The notes beneath the pieces were generated by a model. It was not told the origin of the DNA. It saw only the letters and a list, made by a program, of their open reading frames with translations, and did no database searches. Positions 55,340-63,048 of a DNA stretch of 64,000 nucleotides are shown piece after piece; the first letter of the stretch is position 1; the number at the start of each line of letters is the position of its first letter. The stretch comes from an uncultured Methylococcaceae bacterium (GTDB lineage Bacteria; Pseudomonadota; Gammaproteobacteria; Methylococcales; Methylococcaceae): the NCBI GenBank assembly GCA_903859815.1, contig CAIOOA010000299.1, positions 1 through 64,000 on the forward strand, read 5' to 3'. The position numbers and the translations under genes were made by a program.

Positions 55340-57649
55340 TTGGTTCTTTTATCGATGGGAATGACTCTAATGGCAAAACTAGACAAATCTTCATGGCCCG
55401 TGCTGTTTGTATCGGACCAATTTGAAGGCCACCATGGCGTGACCGAATGGCTGAATGCAATCGTCAAAAATCTGAAGGAACAACAAGACATCACCGTTTT
55501 GTTTTCCTACACCTTAAGCGATGCGTCTGAAGTCATCCATTCTCGGGAAGACATGGGAACCATCGTCATAGACTGGGACATGCAGGCATTCGGCCATGAG
55601 CATGAAAAAATCCGCCATTTGAAGTTGCAGTTGCAAGACAAGTCCATCGCCACCTTGTTAGTCAAATATATCCGCAAAAGGAATAAAAACCTACCCATCT
55701 TGTTGCTCACCGAAAGGCGGTCCATCGAACTAATCCCCGACGAAGTATTGAAAATGGTCAACGGGGTCATTTGGAAATTGACGGAAACCCCCGAATTTTT
55801 GGCGGGGCGCATCGAAGAAAGCGTCGTCCAATATACCGACACGGTGTTGCCGGCATTTTTCAAGGAACTCGTGCATTATGTAAACCTATACAAATATGCT
55901 TGGCACACCCCCGGACACATGGGCGGGGAAGGCTTTTTGCGCAGCCCATCGGGGACCGGCTTTCATAAATTCTTCGGCGAAAATGTATTGCGTTCCGACC
56001 TGTCCATTTCAGTGCCTGAGCTTGGCTCTTTGCTGGATCATAGCGGTTTGACCGGAGACGCAGAAAATTTTTCCGCCCAAGTGTTCGGTGCTGACCAGAC
56101 CTATTATGTATTGAATGGCACCTCCACTGCCAACCAAATTGTCTGGCGCAGCCAGGTTTTGCCCGATGATCTCACCTTGGTTGACCGAAACTGCCACAAA
56201 TCACTGAATTACGCGATGATCATCACTTCAGCAAGGCCAGATTATATGATTCCTATGCGAAACAAGCTAGGTATCATTGGGCCGGTAGATTTCTCTAAAA
56301 TAGATCAAAACAAGAGTTATAAAATGTCGGCGCTTACCAACTCCACCTATGACGGAGTGTGCTATGACACGGTTTATGTGAAGAATAAACTGAAAAATGT
56401 CAATATTCTTCATTTTGACGAGGCTTGGTTTGCCTATGCAAAATTCCACCCTATTTATCGAAATCATTTTGGCATGGAAGTGGAAGATGTTAATAAATTG
56501 ACCTTTAGCACCCAATCTACACATAAGTTGCTGACGGCCTTTTCCCAAGCGGCCATGATTCATGTCAAGTTTCCTGATTGGGATGGTATGCCTTCAGACT
56601 ACGGCGAAAAATTCCGGGATTGCTTTAATGAATCCTACATGATGCACGGTTCGACCTCACCCCAATATTCCATGATTGCCTCGCTGGAAGTGGCGACCAA
56701 GATGATGAAGGACAACGGGACGACGGCATGGAACGACATCATCAAGGAAGCGATTGAATTAAGGAAGAAAGTGGCGGACATTAAGCAAAGCTGCAAGCCC
56801 GATGATTGGTTTTTCGGGCTTTGGCAACCGGAGTGCATTGCGGACCCAGACCTAGACATCAAAGAGCTTGCCAAAAACCAAGACTTTTGGCTCATCAAGC
56901 CGGGTGATGCTTGGCATGGCTTTGCGGTGAAAGACACTTATGTCATGTTAGACCCCATTAAATTGACGTTCACCTGCCCCGGACTCACGGTGCAAGGAAA
57001 TTATGAACAGAAAGGCATTCCGGCGGCTATTGTCACGAATTTCCTGATTAACCGGGGCATTGTCTGTGAAAAAACCGATTATTACTCGTGGTTGCTCCTC
57101 AATTCCTTAGGCACCAGCCGGGGCAAGCAGGGTACCTTGGTGGCGGAATTATTCAAATTCAAGGAGCTTTATGAAAACGAAGCCCTGTTGACGGAGGTAT
57201 TCCCCAGTTTAGCCAAATGCCCAAAATACAACGGTAAAACCTTGAAAGAACACTGTCAAGACATGCATGATTACATTCGGGAACATGATTTAGTCGACAA
57301 GATGATTAATGCCGCCAACCAAATCCCGCCACAATCCAAATTGCCTGTGCAAGCCTATCACAAGCTGGTGGAAAAGAAGGTTGATTCGATTCAATTGCGG
57401 GACATTCAAAAGGCTGGCAAAAATCGGATTGGTGCTGTGATGATTGTCCCTTATCCGCCGGGTATCCCGATCTTGATGGGGGGCGAAGCCATCCTAGCAG
57501 AAGGTGACCCGCGGCTTAAATATCTGCTATATCGGCAAGACTTTGAAAATGAATTTCCGGGCTATACTAGCGACATCCATGGGATAGAAAGAACCAAACC
57601 CGATAAGGATGGAAATGTTTATTTCGAAACCTTGATCATTAAAGAATGA
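55340..57649 (+). CDS. Orn/Lys/Arg decarboxylase class-I (PLP-dependent)
   Basis: The product is 769 residues from a TTG with an AGGAG site 5 bases upstream; ATGs at 55355, 55361 and 55370 are alternatives. An N-terminal response-regulator-like wing domain (1-130) precedes the PLP-binding core (YAWHTPGHMGGEGFLRSPSG; STHKLLTAFSQAAMIHVK with the Schiff-base Lys) and a C-terminal domain. Size and motifs match inducible amino-acid decarboxylases (AdiA, CadA, SpeF types) used for acid resistance or polyamines. The amino acid cannot be decided by eye. No antiporter gene is adjacent. Confidence 0.9.
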   Translation: MVLLSMGMTLMAKLDKSSWPVLFVSDQFEGHHGVTEWLNAIVKNLKEQQDITVLFSYTLSDASEVIHSREDMGTIVIDWDMQAFGHEHEKIRHLKLQLQDKSIATLLVKYIRKRNKNLPILLLTERRSIELIPDEVLKMVNGVIWKLTETPEFLAGRIEESVVQYTDTVLPAFFKELVHYVNLYKYAWHTPGHMGGEGFLRSPSGTGFHKFFGENVLRSDLSISVPELGSLLDHSGLTGDAENFSAQVFGADQTYYVLNGTSTANQIVWRSQVLPDDLTLVDRNCHKSLNYAMIITSARPDYMIPMRNKLGIIGPVDFSKIDQNKSYKMSALTNSTYDGVCYDTVYVKNKLKNVNILHFDEAWFAYAKFHPIYRNHFGMEVEDVNKLTFSTQSTHKLLTAFSQAAMIHVKFPDWDGMPSDYGEKFRDCFNESYMMHGSTSPQYSMIASLEVATKMMKDNGTTAWNDIIKEAIELRKKVADIKQSCKPDDWFFGLWQPECIADPDLDIKELAKNQDFWLIKPGDAWHGFAVKDTYVMLDPIKLTFTCPGLTVQGNYEQKGIPAAIVTNFLINRGIVCEKTDYYSWLLLNSLGTSRGKQGTLVAELFKFKELYENEALLTEVFPSLAKCPKYNGKTLKEHCQDMHDYIREHDLVDKMINAANQIPPQSKLPVQAYHKLVEKKVDSIQLRDIQKAGKNRIGAVMIVPYPPGIPILMGGEAILAEGDPRLKYLLYRQDFENEFPGYTSDIHGIERTKPDKDGNVYFETLIIKE

Positions 57650-57745
57650 ACTCTGGCTTTCGTGCTATTGTGTTTTAATAAAGCATTAGTATTTTTGATC
57701 GTTTCCACAGTCTCCGCTTATCGTTATACACAAGTGCTGGAAACT

Positions 57746-57793
57746 CGTCATTCCGGCATGGACTGCCGGAATCCAGTCACATGGATGTGAATC
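57746..57793 (+). repeat. Half copy of the MITE-like repeat
   Basis: CGTCATTCCGGCATGGACTG then CCGGAATCCAGTCACATGGA matches the end of the elements at 55034 and 58244. No opposite end follows. It is preceded by AAACT like the copy at 59157. Confidence 0.75.
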
Positions 57794-57825
57794 GGCGAGT
57801 TTGCAATTAGGCTAAATCAACATCC

Positions 57826-58200
57826 GGCATTAGGATCGAATTCAAAATGGAAATTTGAATTCAAAATTTGTCATAACAATTTAAAATTTCAATATCGAAT
57901 TCAAAAATCCTAAAAATCAGCAATAAAACGAATTATTCAATTCAAAATCAAAAAATCAAACTCGTATTTCAAAAATCAGGCTTGAAATCGAAAAATCAAA
58001 CTTGAAAATCCAAAAACAAATTTGAAATTTCAAAAACAAACATCAAAACAAGATTTCAAGTTTAGAAAATGGATTTTGAATTCAAAATCCAACTTTTGAA
58101 TTCATTGGCTGGATGATGAATTTGAAATCCTCAAAATGAATTCATAAGCCTGAAAATGAATTCGCTCAGTACATTTTCTTAAAATGAAAACACATTCAAT
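57826..58200. repeat. AT-rich low-complexity tract rich in GAATTCAAAA/AAAATC words
   Basis: About 375 bases built from variants of TTCAAAA, GAATTCAAAAT and AAAAATCAAAC with many GAATTC and AAATTTGAAATTT palindromes. All frames are interrupted and no motif fits a gene. The composition is unlike anything else in the window. Confidence 0.8.
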
Positions 58201-58243
58201 TCTGCTGCTAGATAGGCATTAGGTAAAAAGGAATTGGGTAACT

Positions 58244-58371
58244 CGTCATTTCGGCAGGGATGCCGAAATCCAGCGTCCATGGATGGCAAACCGGAAGTTG
58301 AAACGCTGCTTGAATGAGATAACATTTACCGTCCCTGGCACTAAATTCCGGCAGTCCATGCCGGAATGACG
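58244..58371. mobile_element. Second complete MITE-like element
   Basis: It begins CGTCATTTCGGCAGGGATGC and ends GGCAGTCCATGCCGGAATGA-CG, the inverted form of the same end. The 128-bp length is close to the 140 bp of the first copy. It lies between the AT-rich tract and the fibronectin-III gene. Confidence 0.72.
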
Positions 58372-58478
58372 ATAAATTAATTTCCTACTATTTCATTGGT
58401 GATTGCAAGCCAATTGTTCCTATGTTAGTCTAATTCCGAACTCGTGGAACAACAATTTAATGACTTAGGAGAGTTATT

Positions 58479-59096
58479 ATGCCCACTTTTCCCACTAAAC
58501 CTGCCGAATTGATTGCCCTGCTCAAAGCCATGGCCGAGGGCTTTCGCGACCATCCCGACATATACCCCAATCCACCCTATCCGACTGATGATGTTTTAAA
58601 CGATATAGAGCAACAACAAATTAATGAAAGAAACACGCTTGAATCCAAAGCCCGTTTCGAAGAATACAGAGAAATCGAAAAAGCGGGCATAGAGCGTCTC
58701 AGAGCCAAAGGCAAAGCCAACATCGCCTATGCCGTGCATACCACCCATGACGAACGCGAACTCAATTTCATTAATTGGTCTAATCGCAGCGCCCCCACGC
58801 CCACGCCTAAGCCCGACCAACCAATTGGATTAGATTCCCCTCGCCATGGTGACGGAACGGTTTATTTGACTTGGATTGCAGCCAGCACCGGCGGCAAAGT
58901 CCAAGCCTTCAATATCCAACGCCGAGAAATCCATACTGACGGGCCCGACACCGATTGGACCGATTGCGGCATGTCCGTGACTACCCAAGCCACATTAATC
59001 AATCAACCCAAAGGATTGATGTTGGAATATCGAGTCATCGCTGTCAATTTTGCCGGTTTCAGCAGTCCGAGTAATGTCGTGAGTTTGACGATGTAA
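58479..59096 (+). CDS. Fibronectin type III domain protein
   Basis: The product is 205 residues with an AGGAG site before the ATG. The N-terminal half is helical and charged (PAELIALLKAMAEGFRDHPD, ESKARFEEYREIEKAGIERL). After a TPTPKP linker, an FnIII domain follows (DGTVYLTWIAASTGGKVQAF ... LEYRVIAVNFAGFSSPSNVV). There is no signal peptide. Similar two-part proteins occur in environmental bacteria without known function. It is flanked by MITE-like repeats. Confidence 0.75.
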   Translation: MPTFPTKPAELIALLKAMAEGFRDHPDIYPNPPYPTDDVLNDIEQQQINERNTLESKARFEEYREIEKAGIERLRAKGKANIAYAVHTTHDERELNFINWSNRSAPTPTPKPDQPIGLDSPRHGDGTVYLTWIAASTGGKVQAFNIQRREIHTDGPDTDWTDCGMSVTTQATLINQPKGLMLEYRVIAVNFAGFSSPSNVVSLTM

Positions 59097-59156
59097 TGGT
59101 TTTTAGTGTCTGGTTTTCAAGCTCCATTCTCATCCTTAAACACAAATGATGAAACT

Positions 59157-59200
59157 CGTCATTTTGGCATGGATGCCAAAATCCAGACCATGGACGGTAA
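59157..59200 (+). repeat. Half copy of the MITE-like repeat
   Basis: CGTCATTTTGGCATGGATGC then CAAAATCCAGACCATGGACG. The two arms TTTTGGCAT and ATGCCAAAA keep base pairing despite changes from the other copies, so the structure is conserved rather than the sequence. Confidence 0.7.
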
Positions 59201-59309
59201 CTGGAGGATTACATAAATGCCTTTTGACCTCTCAAGTGTACAAATTGCCATCTTTTATGGATATTGCGAAGAAGATGAAACAAGTACGCCTATTTTAGGA
59301 TGATAAAAC

Positions 59310-59606
59310 ATGTTTAACAATGAAAAGGTGTCTGAAGCAAAATCTAAAGCGAGAGATTTTTTTGCGATAATTTTTGAGTTCGCTTTATTATTGCTGTTGT
59401 TGGGTTTAGCATATGAATTATTGGTCTACATTGCCAACATGTACGCGATTGAAGCGACATTAGTAAAAATATTGATATATATCGCTATTCTTCTTGCGCT
59501 TATTGTTATAAACACTCCTTTATGGATAATGTTAGATATGCGAGTGCTCATTATTGATATTCATAATCGGCTTGAAAATTTGGAAAAAGAAAGAGAAAAC
59601 AGGTAG
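59310..59606 (+). CDS. Small two-helix membrane protein
   Basis: The product is 98 residues. AGGATG precedes the ATG. Two hydrophobic helices (FEFALLLLLLGLAYELLVYI and ILIYIAILLALIVINTPLWI) are followed by a charged C-terminal coil. No family is recognised; it is A/T-rich like other genes of this accessory stretch. Confidence 0.6.
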   Translation: MFNNEKVSEAKSKARDFFAIIFEFALLLLLLGLAYELLVYIANMYAIEATLVKILIYIAILLALIVINTPLWIMLDMRVLIIDIHNRLENLEKERENR

Positions 59607-59761
59607 ATCGGGCAACAAATTTATAGTTGCCCGACATTCTCAATTAACATATTTTCCTAACAATATATTTTAGCGTATTAGGTTTCTTGGACGATTTGGT
59701 ACGAAAAACACGCACCGAATAATAAATGCAATTTTCAAAAAAACAAATAGAGGTGAGGAAA

Positions 59762-60019
59762 ATGGGCGCATCAATAAACCGCTGCTCTGGCTGCGAACAT
59801 TATGATGGATTCAACAATGATAACGTTCGGTGTTCTATCGGGGTTAAAGCAACTATTGATAGAGGTTGTAATAGATTTACCCCAGATACTACAGCTAATT
59901 GCTATGAATGTCATTACAATAAGAGTGGTGCAAAAGCATATGACATTGAATGTAGCAAATACGGATACATTAGTGGACAACGAGAAAAGTGCGAAGGTTA
60001 TGCTGAAAGATGGGGTTGA
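59762..60019 (+). CDS. Small cysteine-rich protein
   Basis: The product is 85 residues from the ATG at 59762, chosen because GAGGTGAGGAAA directly precedes it. Eight Cys occur, in CSGC, RCSIG, GCNRF, CYEC, ECSKYG and KCEGY, with spacing that suggests one or two metal knuckles. No signal peptide is visible. Function unknown. Confidence 0.65.
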   Translation: MGASINRCSGCEHYDGFNNDNVRCSIGVKATIDRGCNRFTPDTTANCYECHYNKSGAKAYDIECSKYGYISGQREKCEGYAERWG

Positions 60020-60291
60020 TGTGGTGCTTTAGTTTGGTTACAACGCGGTAAGGCGCATTCGTAGGGCGCGAGCGGCTCCGCCGTGTATTGCGTCGCATGG
60101 GTTGTTGAAACATTCGGCGGAATACGCTAAACCGCTATTCCTCCTTACCTGTTTTGCGCTTGTTATCAAGCTCTAGCATGGTAACGCTATACTAGAAGCT
60201 GATTTGAAGCGGAGCTTCGAATGTTAGATTCCCAAACCCTGTAGGGCGTTCAAACGGCTTTATCAGTTGCCCTCGCAGGAACAAACCATAG
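60020..60291. other. Gene-free spacer with short dispersed repeats
   Basis: It contains ATTCGGCGGAATACGCTAAA (about 60112), also found near 33560, and other short GC-rich palindromic remains (GAGCGGCTCCGCC). No coding sequence is supported. Confidence 0.4.
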
Positions 60292-60555
60292 CGACTAGTC
60301 AATTTAGCTCAATTAGGAGAAACACTCATCGAGCTAACCAAAGAACACATTGCCCAATCACGAATCATCGCAAAGGGTGAGCGTATTCGGGACGTTCAAA
60401 GGCTTATTGATAGCTATGGTGGAAAAAAGTCCAAATGGGTTAAGAAAAGTAGCCCGTTGTTCGAGAGCGAAGGCAAGTGTTGTGAATACCATTGGTATGA
60501 GCATTATGGCATTGGCAGATTTGAAATAAAATTGAAGGTGGTCAGAGAAAGATGA
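60292..60555 (+). pseudogene. Start-less polymorphic-toxin C-terminal domain fragment
   Basis: An open frame of 87 codons begins after a TAG and has no ATG, GTG or TTG near its beginning. It encodes LGETLIELTKEHIAQSR, RIRDVQRLIDSYGGKKSKWV, CEYHWYEHYGIGRFEIKLK. The YGGKxSxWxKK...HWYE..GxGRxExK pattern is that of toxin domains at the C-termini of Rhs/CdiA-like proteins (polymorphic toxin type 35-like). Its TGA overlaps the next ATG. Either the carrier is lost or this is a displaced silent cassette. Confidence 0.6.
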
Positions 60556-60878
60556 TTGTCAAACTCAAATCAAATACTTATAAGTATACCGATCTTTCCG
60601 AAAATCAACCTTATTTTGTCATAGGTATAGAAGCTGACGACTATAGGCTATTAAATGATGCCGGGAAACCCTATCTGTATCCCACTGAAATCTTCGATGT
60701 CATCGATTCAAGTCAGCCTATCGAATGGGTCACTGAATTTGGCGATGACGGCGAACAGTATTCCTACCCCGCACCGTTAAATGAGATTGGTTTTTTCGAG
60801 GATTTATTTGACCAACAACAAGAAAAAATATCGATATTTTGGCATGTTGTCAATCAGACATTATCAAAAGCGGCGTGA
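60552..60878 (+). CDS. Putative immunity protein for the polymorphic toxin
   Basis: The product is 108 residues. NQPYFVIGIEADDYRLLNDA, GKPYLYPTEIFDVIDSSQP and YPAPLNEIGFFEDLFDQQ match small proteins commonly found directly after contact-dependent or Rhs toxin tips. The ATGA overlap with the toxin fragment supports an original toxin-immunity cassette. The gene looks intact. Confidence 0.65.
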   Translation: MIVKLKSNTYKYTDLSENQPYFVIGIEADDYRLLNDAGKPYLYPTEIFDVIDSSQPIEWVTEFGDDGEQYSYPAPLNEIGFFEDLFDQQQEKISIFWHVVNQTLSKAA

Positions 60879-60892
60879 TTCGAATAGGGTTG

Positions 60893-62422
60893 TCACAATT
60901 CGTCCATGCGTCCCAGGCAAAACTCTGCCTGGGTTTGTATCCCGTTTAATTCCACCTCCGTCATCTTAGCCAGTTGGCGATAAGCCATGCCGATGCGCGG
61001 GTTCCTTTCCAACAGGCTGGCATGGCGGCGGTAAAAGTCCCAATACAAGGAATTGAACGGGCAAGCCCGCTCGCCTATCCGCGCCTTGCGATCATAGTGG
61101 CAACCCCGGCAACTGTCGCCCATGCGGTCGATGTAGGCGGCGGTGGAGACATAAGGCTTGGTCGCCATAAATCCGCCGTCGGCAAACTGGCTCATGCCTA
61201 GGGTGTTGGGCAATTCCACCCATTCAAACGCATCAATGTAAACGCCTAGATACCATTCATGCAAAGCTTGCGGGTCAATCCCCACCAGCAAGGCAAAATT
61301 GCCCGTCAGCATGAGCCGTTGGATGTGATGGGCATAGGCCATGTCCAAGGATTGGCCGATGGCAAAGGCCAAGCAGCGCATGTTGGTTTTCCCCGTCCAA
61401 TACCAAGTCGGCAATGGCCTCACTGCTTGAAAATAATTTGACCCGGCATAATCCGGCATCTTCGCCCAATACACCCCCCGCACATATTCCCGCCAGCCCA
61501 AGATTTGACGGATGAAACCCTCGACGGCGGCAAGCGGGGCTTTACCCGCACGGTAAGCGATCTCGGCGGCGGCAACGACTTCTTGCGGCGATAGCAGCTT
61601 GACATTCAGCGCGAAGGACAGCAGGGAATGGAACAACCTGGGAGCCTGTGTGCTGATGGCATCTTGGAACTGGCCGAAATAAGGCAGGGAATATTCAATA
61701 AATTCATTTAATTGAGCCAATGCCTCTGCCCGATTGACTGGCCAGCGCAACGCCTCGGCTTGCGGGTTGCCAAAGCTACGCACCCCCGCCGTTTTAATCT
61801 CCTCCCACAAGTTTCGGCAGTCGTGCGTGGGCCTGCGGTCAGGCGGCTGCGGCGGGATGCCGGGCCATGCCTTGCGGTTTTCTGCGTCATAATTCCAAAG
61901 CCCGCCGACGGGCTTGCCCCGCCCTTCCAGCAACACCCCATGCTTGACGCGCATGGTGCGGTAAAAACTCTCCATCAGCCAGCGCGATTTGCCTTGGAAC
62001 AAGCGCTGCGCCTCGTCACGGGCGGTGAAGAAATGTTCGCTATCAACGGCCGTGGCGGGGATCGGGAGGCTGCTGGCGTATTCGTACAATTGCCGATCTA
62101 AACGCCATTCGTCCGGCTGTTGCCATTGCAAGCCAGTGGCCTGATAACGGGCAATCAACCTGTCCAGATTGGCGGGGAAGTTGTGGCAGTTGTCTGCGTC
62201 ACCGATGCGGCAATAATCCACGCGATGCCCTGCCTGTTTGAGTTCTTCGGCAAACTGCCGCATGGCCGAGAAAATGGCGAGGATTTTTTGTGCATGATGC
62301 AGGACGTAATCGGTTTCCTGCCGCACCTCCATGAACACATAAACGACATCGGCGCGGTTTTCGGCAAACCAGGAATGACGTTGGTTCAGTTGATCGCCCA
62401 AGACAAGCCGCAACACGGTCAT
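60893..62422 (-). CDS. FeS-type cryptochrome/photolyase (PhrB-like)
   Basis: The product is 509 residues. The start LRLVLGDQLN is typical of the FeS-BCP class. The C-terminal half has four probable cluster Cys in NMRCLAF, SCRGCHYD and RACPFN. LTGNFALLVGIDPQALHEWYL and YIDAFEWVELPNTLGMSQFA are conserved. Members repair (6-4) photoproducts using light and FAD. The ATGA overlap with the DUF2256 gene suggests coexpression, a known pairing. Confidence 0.93.
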   Translation of the reverse strand: MTVLRLVLGDQLNQRHSWFAENRADVVYVFMEVRQETDYVLHHAQKILAIFSAMRQFAEELKQAGHRVDYCRIGDADNCHNFPANLDRLIARYQATGLQWQQPDEWRLDRQLYEYASSLPIPATAVDSEHFFTARDEAQRLFQGKSRWLMESFYRTMRVKHGVLLEGRGKPVGGLWNYDAENRKAWPGIPPQPPDRRPTHDCRNLWEEIKTAGVRSFGNPQAEALRWPVNRAEALAQLNEFIEYSLPYFGQFQDAISTQAPRLFHSLLSFALNVKLLSPQEVVAAAEIAYRAGKAPLAAVEGFIRQILGWREYVRGVYWAKMPDYAGSNYFQAVRPLPTWYWTGKTNMRCLAFAIGQSLDMAYAHHIQRLMLTGNFALLVGIDPQALHEWYLGVYIDAFEWVELPNTLGMSQFADGGFMATKPYVSTAAYIDRMGDSCRGCHYDRKARIGERACPFNSLYWDFYRRHASLLERNPRIGMAYRQLAKMTEVELNGIQTQAEFCLGRMDEL

Positions 62423-62560
62423 GGTTTACCCCGTTGATTGCGGCAGCGTTGCGAGCAGTATTTCACCTCGCCCCATACCTTTGCCCAACGCTTGCGCCAA
62501 ACCATTGGCAAGCCGCAGGCCGCACAATATTTGACTGGCAGTTCCGATTTTTTTTTGCAC
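62419..62560 (-). pseudogene. DUF2256 zinc-ribbon gene with a frameshift in a poly-A tract
   Basis: Minus-strand codons give KSELPVKYCAACGLPMVWRK and EVKYCSQRCRNQRGKP, the DUF2256 four-Cys protein of about 46 residues that often accompanies photolyases. The only candidate start, GTG at 62560, is one base out of frame because the tract has nine A (62548-62556); eight A would give VQKKSELP. The defect may be natural or an assembly error. Confidence 0.7.
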
Positions 62561-62689
62561 TTGAGAGAGTTAATCGCCAAACACAGGGAAAGGGAAGCAA
62601 TGGGTGAGTCAGCGTTCTTTACCTACGAAGTGGGCAAGAAAGCTGAAAAAAACTTCCGCCTGAAATAACGCCTTGATGGTAAACAGATT

Positions 62690-62725
62690 AAAAAAAGGCT
62701 TACATTCAGTAAACTGTAAGCCTTT
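62690..62725 (-). terminator. Intrinsic terminator of the tRNA gene
   Basis: On the minus strand GGCTTACAGTTTACTGAA then TGTAAGCC forms a stem with an inner CAG-TTTA-CTG tip, followed by seven T (62696-62690). It lies just after the CCA end of the tRNA. Confidence 0.8.
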
Positions 62726-62732
62726 TGAAATT

Positions 62733-62809
<77 letters not shown>

Positions 62810-62821
62810 TCGATGAAAGGA

Positions 62822-62850
62822 ATTATACGGATTAGGCGCGGGTTTTGCAA
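62822..62850 (-). promoter_or_regulatory. Sigma-70 promoter of the tRNA gene
   Basis: TTGCAA (62850-62845) and TATAAT (62827-62822) are separated by 17 bases, a near-consensus promoter ending 12 bases before the mature tRNA 5' end. Confidence 0.8.
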
Positions 62851-63048
62851 GCATTTTTATTCTCTTATTTTGATTGAACTCGATACGTAAAATATGTGTT
62901 TGCCAAATTGCCCATGTCAGCAAGGGTTCGCCGACCTACAATAGGCTTTTATAAGCGGGATGGCAGAGGATGCAATAACCTCCCACTGGCGTTGAAATTA
63001 ACTCTATCATTACAAGTCATTGCACTCTAGGCCAGCTTCCATTTGACC

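Larger units (their letters stand above)
57650..58478. other. Long gene-free region with repeats and AT-rich simple sequence
   Basis: This 829-base stretch contains a half MITE-like repeat (57746), the AT-rich GAATTCAAAA-type tract (57826-58200) and a full MITE-like copy (58244-58371). No gene is supported in it. The promoter for the fibronectin-III gene probably lies in the last 100 bases. Confidence 0.7.

Noticed and set aside
62438-62668. 76-codon plus-strand frame over the photolyase/DUF2256 junction
   Set aside because: The first part is antisense to DUF2256. The tail could be a 22-residue peptide with a fair ribosome site, but nothing supports it.
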